DNA from: Bacillota bacterium
Lineage (GTDB): Bacteria; Bacillota; Limnochordia; DTU087
DNA: 62,912 bases
Direction of reading: 5' to 3'
NCBI GenBank assembly: GCA_012798955.1
Contig: JAAZMF010000043.1
Location: 1 to 62,912, forward strand
Under the pieces are notes generated by a model. It made no database searches. It was not told the DNA's origin and worked only from the letters and a program-made list of their open reading frames with translations. This document shows, piece after piece, positions 20,563 through 30,430 of this stretch. How positions within the stretch are numbered: position 1 is the stretch's first letter; the number at the start of each line of letters is the position of its first letter. Made by a program: the position numbers and the translations under genes.

Positions 20563-21360
20563 CTATTGATTGATAGATTCCGGCGCATTGATAGTCATAT
20601 GACGACGCAAATGTTTTAGTGCTGCCTTTTCCAAACGAGACACTTGGGCCTGGGAGATACCGATTTCATCGGCCACTTCCATCTGTGTACGCCCATCGAA
20701 AAACCGCATACTCAGAATCATCTTCTCCCGATCGCCTAGCTTGTCCATGGCTTCTCTAATAGAGATACCTTCCAGCCAAGTGATATCTTCATTTTTCTCA
20801 TCGCTAATCTGGTCCATGACGAAAATCGGATCGCCTCCATCATGATAAATCGGTTCAAATAGGGAGACCGGTTCCTGGATAGCATCTAAAGCATAGACTA
20901 TCTCTTCCCGGGGTATTTTGAGTACCTCAGCAATCTGGCTAATGGTTGGCTCCCGGGAATGTTTGGCTACCAAGGAATCCCGCACCTGCAGGGCCTTATA
21001 TGCCACATCCCTTAATGAACGAGAAACCCGAATGGGGTTGTTGTCCCGCAGATATCGGCGAATCTCTCCGATAATCATCGGAACGGCATATGTAGAGAAT
21101 TTTACATTCTGACTCAGATCGAAATTATCAATGGCCTTCATCAACCCGATGCACCCCACTTGAAACAGATCATCCACAGGTTCGCCCCGATTATTGAAAC
21201 GCTGAATCACACTCAACACTAGGCGGAGATTCCCTTGGATAAGCTGCCGACGGGCCGATTCATCGCCTTCTCGCATTGCCCTCAAAAGCACTCTCATCTT
21301 CTCATTGGAGAGGACAGGCAACTTCGATGTATTGACACCACAAATCTCTACTTTGCTCAA
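20563..21360 (-). CDS. sigG: RNA polymerase sporulation sigma factor SigG
   Basis: KVEICGVNTSKLPVL, MKAIDNFDLSQNVKFSTYAVPMIIGEIRRYLRDNN, region 4 TQMEVADEIGISQAQVSRLEK. TTG start preceded by GGGGGGAG. Confidence 0.95.
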   Translation of the reverse strand: MSKVEICGVNTSKLPVLSNEKMRVLLRAMREGDESARRQLIQGNLRLVLSVIQRFNNRGEPVDDLFQVGCIGLMKAIDNFDLSQNVKFSTYAVPMIIGEIRRYLRDNNPIRVSRSLRDVAYKALQVRDSLVAKHSREPTISQIAEVLKIPREEIVYALDAIQEPVSLFEPIYHDGGDPIFVMDQISDEKNEDITWLEGISIREAMDKLGDREKMILSMRFFDGRTQMEVADEIGISQAQVSRLEKAALKHLRRHMTINAPESINQ

Positions 21361-21398
21361 ACCGTTCTCCCCCCATGCAGTCTGCCGTCTGTATAATT

Positions 21399-21428
21399 CA
21401 GTATTGCCTTGTGCTTGGGGTTTTATTC
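21399..21428 (-). promoter_or_regulatory. Putative sigF/sigG-type promoter upstream of sigG
   Basis: Minus strand GAATA-N15-GGCAATACTG; -10 matches GGNNANAHTR, -35 matches the GHATR form. Confidence 0.55.
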
Positions 21429-21521
21429 TAGAGGAGTGTGACACGTGCTAATAATCTCGAGGTTTATAGAAGGAAGTGGTAAGTTCACTCAGTAGTATCT
21501 AAAGGAGGTCAACAAAGCGGG

Positions 21522-22496
21522 GTGATGCAAGTGGGGTTGGACTATATTGTGTATGTAGACGTTCTGGTGCTCTTGTTGGGAGCGAACTTTATCTGTGACT
21601 ATCTGCTTTTATGGGCAACGGCCGCCGTTACACTAGCCAAGACTACTTGGCAACGGCTCCTTATCGGGGCGACGCTAGGCACTTTGCACTTTCTTCTAAT
21701 ATATCTAGCCAGCTTACGTATTATACCCTACTACGGCTACTTGCGGTCTATACCTACGATTTTTGGCATAACACTCTTAATGCTTGGCATCGCCTTCTAT
21801 CCGATAATGGCCCGACGCATGGTTGCCTTGCTCTTACACTTCCTTGCCATAGGTTTTGGAGCCGGTGGCATAGGGCTAGCCACGGCGTATCTGCTTGGAA
21901 CCCCAACTCGTCCCAATGCTTTCCTGGGGCTTCTAGCCGCTATGGCTGCAATTCTCATCATCGCGGAATTAGGCTGGGGTGTTATTCAACACAGGATGGT
22001 TAGGCACATCTATCAGTTACCTGTAAGCATCCATTTCGATTTGAACCAAGTGCGGGTTGTCGGTCTTATCGATACAGGGAACCACCTGACAGATCCCCTA
22101 ACGGGCGCCCCCGTCATCATCATAGAGCAGAGCCAAGTAGCTGATTTACTGCCTGAGGAGCTAGCAAGCAGCATCTCCCTGCTCGTGAAGGGTGATCAAG
22201 ATGCACTGCAAAAGCTGCTCTCCTCGTCATGGTCCAGTCGCTTTCGAGTTATCCCCTACTCCTCCTTGGGAGATAACAACGGCATACTAATCGGTTTTCG
22301 CCCCGATATGATCACCCTAGAAGTTCACGGAGAAAGTATGCCCACCGAAGATGCCGTTGTGGCCCTTTGTAACCACGATCTTGATCCCGCCGGTGAATAC
22401 CAAGCACTCATCCCCCCAATTATTGTTCAGGGCACATTAGCCAATTTTACACCTAGGTCAGTCAATCTAGCGCCTTTAGGAGGAGAACGGCAATGA
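21522..22496 (+). CDS. spoIIGA: Sigma-E processing peptidase SpoIIGA
   Basis: N-terminal TM domain; C-terminal aspartic-protease-like [24 protein letters not shown]; precedes sigE. Confidence 0.95.
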   Translation: MMQVGLDYIVYVDVLVLLLGANFICDYLLLWATAAVTLAKTTWQRLLIGATLGTLHFLLIYLASLRIIPYYGYLRSIPTIFGITLLMLGIAFYPIMARRMVALLLHFLAIGFGAGGIGLATAYLLGTPTRPNAFLGLLAAMAAILIIAELGWGVIQHRMVRHIYQLPVSIHFDLNQVRVVGLIDTGNHLTDPLTGAPVIIIEQSQVADLLPEELASSISLLVKGDQDALQKLLSSSWSSRFRVIPYSSLGDNNGILIGFRPDMITLEVHGESMPTEDAVVALCNHDLDPAGEYQALIPPIIVQGTLANFTPRSVNLAPLGGERQ

Positions 22497-23221
22497 AACA
22501 TAGATATATCCAGCTACTTATAAGCATACGGCTACGGATTTTTCGCCTTTGTCGAAAGCTAGGGCTCAAGCCTGGCAAAGTTTACTATATAGGGAGCAAT
22601 GAAGTGCTGCCCCCACCTTTAGAAGCTGAGGAAGAGAGTAAGCTCCTAAGCAGACTCGGGGCGGGAGACAAGGGTGTGAAAACCACCCTCATCGAACGCA
22701 ATCTTAGATTAGTCGTCTATATAGCCCGCAAGTTCGAGAGCTCAGGAGTTGGAATCGAGGATCTAATCTCCATCGGATCGATTGGCCTCATAAAAGCGGT
22801 GAACACCTTTGATCCCGGCCGCAATGTAAAACTCGCTACCTACGCTTCTAAATGCATAGATAACGAGATTCGCATGTTCCTACGGCGCAACAACAAAACC
22901 AGGGCGGAAGTTTCCCTAGAGGAGCCACTCCACACTGATTACGATGGCAATGAAATTGGATGGATCGATATCCTGGGCATTGAAAGCAACGTAACGAAAG
23001 GCATCGAAGAAGAGGTAGATCGGGCACTATTGATAGGTGCCTTAAAAAGGCTCAATCCCCGGGAAACTCGAATCATGAAGCTCCGCTTCGGGCTGGAGGA
23101 TGGGGTCGAGAAAACTCAAAAAGAGGTCGCCGATTGCCTAGGCATATCCCAATCCTATATCTCCCGCTTGGAAAAGCGCATACTAAAAAAACTAAGGCGG
23201 GAAATCAAAAAACTCGAATAG
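22493..23221 (+). CDS. sigE: RNA polymerase sporulation sigma factor SigE
   Basis: [55 protein letters not shown]. Confidence 0.97.
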   Translation: MKHRYIQLLISIRLRIFRLCRKLGLKPGKVYYIGSNEVLPPPLEAEEESKLLSRLGAGDKGVKTTLIERNLRLVVYIARKFESSGVGIEDLISIGSIGLIKAVNTFDPGRNVKLATYASKCIDNEIRMFLRRNNKTRAEVSLEEPLHTDYDGNEIGWIDILGIESNVTKGIEEEVDRALLIGALKRLNPRETRIMKLRFGLEDGVEKTQKEVADCLGISQSYISRLEKRILKKLRREIKKLE

Positions 23222-23289
23222 TTCCCATCATGGCCCCTGTGGGCCAAGGCCTTCCCGCCTAAGCCAAAGTAGTCACCTTTCTGTGCCAA

Positions 23290-24354
23290 CTATTTGCGAC
23301 GCAAGAACGCGGGTATGTCCAGGTCATCGGTGGCGAAAGGCTTGATATCAAAATCCTCTTTATTAGTTTGACGGTTGATCTGCCCCGGCTTAGAGCTTGG
23401 CCGTTCGTCAAAGCCGGTGGCGATCACAGTTACCCGAATCTCGTCTTTGATGCCTTCATCGATCACAGCCCCAAAAATAATATTAGCGTCAGCGTCGGCT
23501 GCCGCCGCTATTAGTTCTGCCGCTTCGTTGACCTCGAAAAGGCCTAGGGACGAATTCCCCGTAATATTTAGTAAAATGCCCTTGGCACCTTCAATGGATG
23601 CCTCGAGTAAGGGACTAGAGATGGCCATATTGGCAGCTTTGGCCGCCCTATTCTCACCACTTGCATATCCTAAACCCATCAAGGCCGATCCCGCATTGGT
23701 CATAATCGTACGCACATCAGCAAAGTCAAGATTGATTAGGCCAGGTACTGTAATCAAATTTGAGATTCCCCGCACACCGTGGAGCAGTACATCATCGGCC
23801 ATATGGAATGCTTCAATGATCGATGTCTTCTTTTCGGCCACCTGCAAGAGGCGATCATTGGGTATAGTAATCAAAGTGTCAACCTTGTCCTTTAAGGCGG
23901 CAATGCCCTCTTCAGCCTGCTTCATGCGGCGCTTACCTTCAAAAGTAAACGGCTTGGTAACGACACCCACAGTTAGAGCCGCCACTTCCCGAGCTATTTC
24001 CGCCACAATAGGGGCACCTCCGGTCCCCGTGCCACCGCCCATACCTGCAGTAATAAAGACCATATCGGCACCGGCTAACAAGGCCTTCACTTCATCACGG
24101 CTTTCCTCTGCCGCTTTCTGACCAATCTCGGGGTTAGATCCTGCTCCTAAACCCCTTGTCAGTTTTTCTCCCATCTGAATCTTGTGGCTAGCGTTAGACA
24201 GTAGTAAGGATTGAGCATCGGTATTTAGCGCCACAAACTGCACACCCTGCAATTCCGCCTCAATCATGCGGTTGACGGCGTTGTTACCACCTCCGCCAAC
24301 TCCTACCACCTTTATATTGGCAAATTGTCCAATCTCCATATCGAATTCGAACAT
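23290..24354 (-). CDS. ftsZ: Cell division protein FtsZ
   Basis: [31 protein letters not shown], terminal [12 protein letters not shown]. Start [22 protein letters not shown]. Confidence 0.98.
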   Translation of the reverse strand: MFEFDMEIGQFANIKVVGVGGGGNNAVNRMIEAELQGVQFVALNTDAQSLLLSNASHKIQMGEKLTRGLGAGSNPEIGQKAAEESRDEVKALLAGADMVFITAGMGGGTGTGGAPIVAEIAREVAALTVGVVTKPFTFEGKRRMKQAEEGIAALKDKVDTLITIPNDRLLQVAEKKTSIIEAFHMADDVLLHGVRGISNLITVPGLINLDFADVRTIMTNAGSALMGLGYASGENRAAKAANMAISSPLLEASIEGAKGILLNITGNSSLGLFEVNEAAELIAAAADADANIIFGAVIDEGIKDEIRVTVIATGFDERPSSKPGQINRQTNKEDFDIKPFATDDLDIPAFLRRK

Positions 24355-24401
24355 GTCCCTCTCTACCTCCCACCAACCGGAACCCACCGGCATGTCCACT
24401 G

Positions 24402-25706
24402 CTATAACCCAAGCCAAGTCCGTAATCTCTGCCATGAACCATCCATCATACTAAGCCTTTTCCCATGTCCCGCCGACTTAGCTAAATCGTCTGCCTGATG
24501 TAAGATCAGCCCTACACAAACTGCTGAACTTGGGTTTTGCCAAGCCTCGGGCAGGCCGTCAACACCAGCCGGTTGTACCACCTCAACAGGCAAACCCATA
24601 ATACTTGTGCCAAGTTCTGCAAATCCGCGAACAAGTGCACCCCCACCCACCAGTTTAACACCACTAGGCCAGCTGCGACCGCCACTGACATGTGCTACTC
24701 TCGCATCAATCAGTTGCCAGATCTCTTCGGCCCTGGCCTCGAAAATCCGATCATAATCTGCTAGTACTTCCGGGTTATCCCAAGATAGGGGCTCTGCCGC
24801 TATATGGCTAGGTGCCGAATTACCGCCCAGTGCCTTTACCAGATGCTCTGCTTCATCCCGCCGCATACCAAGGCCTACGACTAGATCCTGCACGAAATTC
24901 TCTGTTCCCACAGGCAAAGAGCCCATATGCCAGAGCTTTGAATCCCGATAAAGAGCAAAATCCGTCAAACCCGCACCTATGTCCACCAAAATAACACCCT
25001 CGGCCAATTGGCTAGATGATAATGTGCTGCGGGTGGCAGCCACACCTTGCATCATCACCTGCTTAGCCTCAATCCCGGCTCTATCCATACATGCTCGGTA
25101 ACTCTCTAATGCGGGCAAAGCCATCGTCATAAACTGAACATCAGCCCCTAAACGCCGGGCTACTAATCCGACAGGCTCTCGGTTAACGGGGGTGTCATCT
25201 ATGGTGAAGCCTTGAACTACATAATAAACAACTCGCCGCCCTAGTGGCACTACTGCGGTCTTAGCCGCCTCTATCACCCGCTCAATATCCTCGGTTTGCA
25301 CTCTTCGATTGGATCGAGTAATAGTGACAAGGCCCTTCCCGACAAAAGATGATGCATGAACTCCCGGTATCCCCACCATTGGTTTGGGAAGCGGGACCAT
25401 AGCCATCCTCTCAGCCTTGATGACGGCCTCCATCATAGCCTGGGCCACCGAGGCTTGTTCCTCAATGATGCCCCTACGCAAACCACTATGGGAGCCCGTT
25501 CCGACCCCCATAACCCGGCAGGCGCCTTGGTCATCTAACACGGCAATAAGCGCAGCCACCTTAGATGTACCTAAGTCCACGGCCGCTATTATGTGTTCCT
25601 CTCCTAGGTGAACAGATCCCAAGACTCTCCACCTTTGCTTTCTAATTCCACAGTATAGGTAGATTCCCTTTTTCATGGGCAAGTTTTCCCTTGGCCCCAT
25701 GGCCAA
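24402..25706 (-). CDS. ftsA: Cell division protein FtsA
   Basis: [45 protein letters not shown]. Start may be TTG near 25622. Confidence 0.95.
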   Translation of the reverse strand: MAMGPRENLPMKKGIYLYCGIRKQRWRVLGSVHLGEEHIIAAVDLGTSKVAALIAVLDDQGACRVMGVGTGSHSGLRRGIIEEQASVAQAMMEAVIKAERMAMVPLPKPMVGIPGVHASSFVGKGLVTITRSNRRVQTEDIERVIEAAKTAVVPLGRRVVYYVVQGFTIDDTPVNREPVGLVARRLGADVQFMTMALPALESYRACMDRAGIEAKQVMMQGVAATRSTLSSSQLAEGVILVDIGAGLTDFALYRDSKLWHMGSLPVGTENFVQDLVVGLGMRRDEAEHLVKALGGNSAPSHIAAEPLSWDNPEVLADYDRIFEARAEEIWQLIDARVAHVSGGRSWPSGVKLVGGGALVRGFAELGTSIMGLPVEVVQPAGVDGLPEAWQNPSSAVCVGLILHQADDLAKSAGHGKRLSMMDGSWQRLRTWLGL

Positions 25707-25715
25707 GGTTATTCG

Positions 25716-26432
25716 CTAAGGCTGCTTACGCACAACCGGCCGGTTAGGGTTAGATACATCCACCAACATGTTGGATGGTGCCGCGGTGGAGCCAAGCCGA
25801 GGCAAGAAAGCAGCCACTACCTGCAGTTTTTCCCCCATCTGCCCAGGGCCACCGAGATAAAACTCGATCAAATCCCGGCTAACTAACCGTAGCCCGTCTC
25901 GCTCCCTCACATTCACTTCAGAGATCTGATCACGAATTGCAGGGGTCAAACCCTCGAGCATAGTGGTGGCTATTACCAATTCACTGAGATTCCTCCGACC
26001 AATTGCTAACAAACTGGCATCGACACCGGTAATAATCGGCAAACTCACACCAGCTATATCCACTCGACCAAGTACAGTGCCATCGACGGCCACACCCCAA
26101 AACTCAGAACCATGGGGTACCATGGCCACCGGTGTGCGCTCCTCTATCTCGATAAAAACTAGGTTCGGCAAATGGCGACGGACAATGGCCCGATAGATAA
26201 TGGGCTCTTCCTCAAGGCGCTTTGCGGCCAATTCCACATTCAGCCTAAGTAGACTTGTCCCCTCTTCAATCCCTGCCACCCTAGCCAATTTCTCCACTGT
26301 ATAGCTAGATCCACTGGCCTGAATACTCTCTACGCTGAAGAAAGGAGAGTGGAAAAACCCATACATACCGATAACTAGCATCAAAACCATGAAAGATATT
26401 GATAGAGAGTAAAGACTTGGTTCTCTAGACAT
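25716..26432 (-). CDS. ftsQ: Cell division protein FtsQ/DivIB
   Basis: Single N-terminal TM, POTRA-like FFSVESIQASGSSYTVEKLARVAGIEEGTSLLRLN; located upstream of ftsA. Confidence 0.92.
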   Translation of the reverse strand: MSREPSLYSLSISFMVLMLVIGMYGFFHSPFFSVESIQASGSSYTVEKLARVAGIEEGTSLLRLNVELAAKRLEEEPIIYRAIVRRHLPNLVFIEIEERTPVAMVPHGSEFWGVAVDGTVLGRVDIAGVSLPIITGVDASLLAIGRRNLSELVIATTMLEGLTPAIRDQISEVNVRERDGLRLVSRDLIEFYLGGPGQMGEKLQVVAAFLPRLGSTAAPSNMLVDVSNPNRPVVRKQP

Positions 26433-26526
26433 GGATCTCTCTCTTCCCCATACATTGTTAACCCCATTATATCACAGGTTAAAGGGGGAATTGCAGAGAA
26501 ATGCCAAGGGAACTACAATCGGCCCT

Positions 26527-27777
26527 CTAAATCGCTAAAGATATCTTAGCCCCCACATCTTGAAGTTTAGCAACTAAGTTATCGTAGCCTCGACTTAGGT
26601 GGCCACTGTCTTGAATAGTGGTCACGCCATAGGCGGCAAGCCCAGCCACCACCAAAGCGGCGCCAGCCCTTAAGTCGGATACCACTACTTCAGCCCCGAC
26701 CAAATGGGGTATACCCTGTACAACTGCCGTGCGATCAGCAATAATAATATTCGCTCCCATCCGTCTTAGTTCACTTACATGCTTGTATCGGTTTGAATAG
26801 ATCGTTTCCTTAACCACACTAATTCCATCGGCAATGGTCATCATGGTCATCACCTGGGGCAGAAGATCCGTGGGAAACCCAGGATATGGAAGTGACTGGA
26901 AATTCGTTGTCTTGTATCTGCCCTGGGATTCTAGGGTAATCCTATCTCCATCCACATTCACACAAATGCCAACCTCGTGGAGTTTAGCAACCAAACTAGC
27001 TATATGCTGGGGTATCACTGGTTCCAAGGTCACACTGCCACCGACCATAGCCGCGGCCAACATATATGTGCCAGCCTCAATTCGATCAGGTATGACGCTG
27101 TGCTCCGCGGGGTGCAATTCATCTACTCCTTCAATCCGAATCACATCGGTGCCTGCCCCGCGAATCCTGGCACCCATCTTGTTCAAGAAATTCTGCACTT
27201 CCACGATCTCCGGTTCCCGGGCTACATTGCGGAGCTGAGTGGTGCCCTGGGCAAGGCTTGCGGCCATCATGAGATTCTCTGTGGCTCCCACACTAGGATA
27301 ATCAAGTTGGATATCGGCAGCGACAAGGCCATCTGCCTTAGCGTAAATGTATCCGCCATCTTCGCGGATCTTGGCCCCTAGTTGCGCTAGACCCTTAAGA
27401 TGAAAATCGATGGGTCTTTCACCGATGGCGCAGCCACCAGGCAATGACACTCTCACCCTCCCCAACCTTGCCAAGAGGGGCCCCATAACCTGAATAGAGG
27501 CTCGCATCTTGCGAACCACCTCATGGGGTGCCTCCTCACCTATTTCCTCCCCAACTGATAGACGCAACACTTGATCCTGGAATTCCACGCCCACTCCCAA
27601 GGTCTCTAGCAGCTCCACCATGGTGAAAACATCCTGGATTGCGGGAACATTGCGGATCACTGATACGCCTGGAGCCATTAGGGCCGCCGCCATTAGCTTC
27701 AAAACTGCATTTTTTGCGCCACTGATGGGTATATGACCTCGAAGCAGTTGACGCCCCTCAATACGTATTGTGGACAT
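26527..27777 (-). CDS. murA: UDP-N-acetylglucosamine 1-carboxyvinyltransferase
   Basis: IRIEGRQLLRGHIPISGAKNAVLKLMAAAL, LPGGCAIGERPIDFHLKGL, PGFPTDLLPQ. Confidence 0.97.
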   Translation of the reverse strand: MSTIRIEGRQLLRGHIPISGAKNAVLKLMAAALMAPGVSVIRNVPAIQDVFTMVELLETLGVGVEFQDQVLRLSVGEEIGEEAPHEVVRKMRASIQVMGPLLARLGRVRVSLPGGCAIGERPIDFHLKGLAQLGAKIREDGGYIYAKADGLVAADIQLDYPSVGATENLMMAASLAQGTTQLRNVAREPEIVEVQNFLNKMGARIRGAGTDVIRIEGVDELHPAEHSVIPDRIEAGTYMLAAAMVGGSVTLEPVIPQHIASLVAKLHEVGICVNVDGDRITLESQGRYKTTNFQSLPYPGFPTDLLPQVMTMMTIADGISVVKETIYSNRYKHVSELRRMGANIIIADRTAVVQGIPHLVGAEVVVSDLRAGAALVVAGLAAYGVTTIQDSGHLSRGYDNLVAKLQDVGAKISLAI

Positions 27778-29168
27778 GGGGTTATCACCTGGCCTTTCCG
27801 TCGGCTCAAGAAATCTTCAGCAACATGTCTAATATCTCCAGCACCCATGGTCAACACCAAATCCCCATCCCTAACACATTGATCTAATACTTCCGCTATG
27901 TCCCTCTGATCTGGGAAATACTGGACCCGGGTACTACTGGCTTTCTGAATTTGCTCAGCTAACCATTTCCCGGATACCCCTGGGATCGGATTTTCTCCTG
28001 CAGAGTAGATCTCGGTAACCAATAATTCGTCTGTATCAGCAAAACATGTGGTGAACTCATCTAGAAGCCGAGCTACCCGGCTATAGCGATGGGGCTGAAA
28101 GACGACGATTACACGACGATGCAGGTGCCGTGCGGCGGCCAACGTAGCTTTGATCTCTGTAGGATGATGGGCGTAATCATCTATTACGATAGCTCCGTCG
28201 ATCTCACCAACTATTTCAAACCGACGATGGACTCCACGAAATTCGCTCAAGGCCGCCAATACGTCTGGAATTGCCAAGTCTAGTTCCTCGGCGACTGCCA
28301 TAGCCGCCAAAGCGTTAGACACATTATGCTTCCCAGGAACCTGCAGCTCGAGATGGCCTTGCACTTCATTTCCCCGATAAACAGTACTTCTAGACCCGAA
28401 GTTGGTAAACTCTAGATGATCTGCCCACCATAGAGCCCTTTGATCGAATCCATAATCGACATGGCGGCGATCCACCTGTCTTACTAACGGGGCTAGTCCC
28501 AGATCATCAGCACAAGTGATAACAAGACCACCATGCTTAACACGCTCCATAAAGGCCAAAAAAGTATCTTTGATGGCCGTTAAGTCACCGTAATGATCGA
28601 GATGATCGGCATCGATATTTGTGATCACGGCAATGTGGGGTGCTAAGGCCACTAAAGAGCCATCACTTTCATCGGCTTCCACCACTAGATGGGGACCTAA
28701 ACCCAATCTACCATTGGCACCCATATCTAGGATTTCGCCACCCACCACCACACTAGGATCCTGACCTAGCTTCTGCAAAACTAGAGCAATCATGGAGGTG
28801 GTAGTTGTCTTGCCGTGGCTTCCGGCTACTGCAATCCCATACTGCTTTTCCATAAGCCGTCCTAGCATTTCAGCCCTAGCCATAACTGGAATGCCATGCT
28901 GACGAGCATAGACCAATTCACAATTATCCTCGGGAACTGCCGCCGAAAAAACCACCACATCTGCCCCCGCCGCATACTCACCACTATGACCGATGTGCAC
29001 AGCTACGCCTGCGGCCGCCAAAGCCGTAGTTTTCTCTGAGGCAACTATGTCTGAGCCAGACACCCGCCAGCCCAGCTCCACCAATAGCCTAGCTATCCCA
29101 CTCATCCCAATCCCACCGATGCCCACAAAATGCGCATGGAAAGGCCCCTGCGCCATGAGTATCCCCAT
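27699..29168 (-). CDS. murC: UDP-N-acetylmuramate--L-alanine ligase, copy 2 (dcw cluster)
   Basis: HFVGIGGIGMSGIARLL, VAGSHGKTTTTSMIA, VEADESDGSL, DADHLDHYGD, DDYAHHPTEI. Confidence 0.96.
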   Translation of the reverse strand: MGILMAQGPFHAHFVGIGGIGMSGIARLLVELGWRVSGSDIVASEKTTALAAAGVAVHIGHSGEYAAGADVVVFSAAVPEDNCELVYARQHGIPVMARAEMLGRLMEKQYGIAVAGSHGKTTTTSMIALVLQKLGQDPSVVVGGEILDMGANGRLGLGPHLVVEADESDGSLVALAPHIAVITNIDADHLDHYGDLTAIKDTFLAFMERVKHGGLVITCADDLGLAPLVRQVDRRHVDYGFDQRALWWADHLEFTNFGSRSTVYRGNEVQGHLELQVPGKHNVSNALAAMAVAEELDLAIPDVLAALSEFRGVHRRFEIVGEIDGAIVIDDYAHHPTEIKATLAAARHLHRRVIVVFQPHRYSRVARLLDEFTTCFADTDELLVTEIYSAGENPIPGVSGKWLAEQIQKASSTRVQYFPDQRDIAEVLDQCVRDGDLVLTMGAGDIRHVAEDFLSRRKGQVITPCPQYVLRGVNCFEVIYPSVAQKMQF

Positions 29169-29260
29169 TCACTTGCTGCCCCCTTAATCGTTTTTTCTAC
29201 CAGGGCAAGGATACTACATGATATGCAAGGGCCATGAATTGTGCCCCCGACCCAAATTCA

Positions 29261-30406
29261 TCATGATGAGCGCTGCTTAGCTAGGATTTCAATCTCATTG
29301 ACTATGGTCTTTGTTGCATCTGTTTTGCCCAGGCTCTTACTAGCCATGGCCATGCTTCTTAACAACCCCGGGTTGTCCAGCAAATCGAAGATAAGGTCTC
29401 CCAAACTCTGACCATTAACATCTCCATCAAGAAGCACTCTAGCAGCTCCCGCTTGTTCGAAAACCCGGGCGTTTTTCTCCTGGTGGTTGGCCGCTGCATG
29501 GGGAAAAGGAATCAAGATCGCTGGTAATCCCCGAGCGGCAATTTCTGCTAGGGAAATAGCTCCGGCTCGGCCCACAACTAGATCGGCTGCCGCCAATGCC
29601 GCCGGCATGTTGTGGATATAAGGTACTATTTGGATACAACCATCTTGCACCATTTCTGGAAAGCCACTGGTAACAGGCATACCCGTTCTTGCCAATACTT
29701 CCTTGGCTATCTCGGGATATGTTTTTTGACCGGTCTGATGGATCACCTGTAGCGAATTGGTTTGATTGAGGCGTGGTGCCAATTCCCCCATTGCTCTATT
29801 GATACTGAGGCCTCCCTGGCTCCCCCCAAATACTACAACAGTGCGCAGGGTGGGATCTAGTCGCAAAGTGTTTATGGCTTCTCGTTTAGTCATGTCTATG
29901 ATCTCCTGACGGATGGGGTTACCCGTCACAATAATGCCATGGGACTTAGGAAAAAACTGAACTGCCTCCTGATAACCTAGGGCAACCGACTTGACAAACC
30001 GCCCCAAAATCCGACTAGTTGCACCTGGCAAGGCATTTTGCTCCTGGATCAAAGTTGGCACTCGCCGCATGGCAGCGGCCAAAAGTACAGGTCCTGCCAC
30101 ATATCCTCCGGTACCGACAACTACATCCGGCCGGAAATTCTTGACTAATGCCAGAGATTGAGTTACGCCCCGCAGGGCGACCATACCAGTTTTGATAGTA
30201 TCTAGAGACAACTTCCGTCGAAAATACTGTACCGCGATAAGCTCCAATTGGTAGCCGGCCCGAGGGATGATGTCCTTCTCTAGACCATACTCTGTTCCTA
30301 CAAAGACGATTTCCCCCTTGGGGAAGCGCCTCTTAATCTCGTTGGCTATAGTTAGGCCGGGATAAATATGTCCACCGGTACCCCCGGCGGCGATTAGCAC
30401 ACGCAT
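29261..30406 (-). CDS. murG: UDP-GlcNAc:lipid I GlcNAc transferase MurG
   Basis: MRVLIAAGGTGGHIYPGLTIANEI, VVFGGSQGGLSINRAM, VVGRAGAISLAEIAARGLPAILIPFPHAAANHQ. Confidence 0.98.
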   Translation of the reverse strand: MRVLIAAGGTGGHIYPGLTIANEIKRRFPKGEIVFVGTEYGLEKDIIPRAGYQLELIAVQYFRRKLSLDTIKTGMVALRGVTQSLALVKNFRPDVVVGTGGYVAGPVLLAAAMRRVPTLIQEQNALPGATSRILGRFVKSVALGYQEAVQFFPKSHGIIVTGNPIRQEIIDMTKREAINTLRLDPTLRTVVVFGGSQGGLSINRAMGELAPRLNQTNSLQVIHQTGQKTYPEIAKEVLARTGMPVTSGFPEMVQDGCIQIVPYIHNMPAALAAADLVVGRAGAISLAEIAARGLPAILIPFPHAAANHQEKNARVFEQAGAARVLLDGDVNGQSLGDLIFDLLDNPGLLRSMAMASKSLGKTDATKTIVNEIEILAKQRSS

Positions 30407-30430
30407 CCTTACACCCCCCGCTACAGTCTA

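Noticed and set aside
23375-24121. 248-aa plus-strand ORF
   Set aside because: Antisense of ftsZ, low-complexity Ser/Ala/Pro composition typical of shadow ORFs
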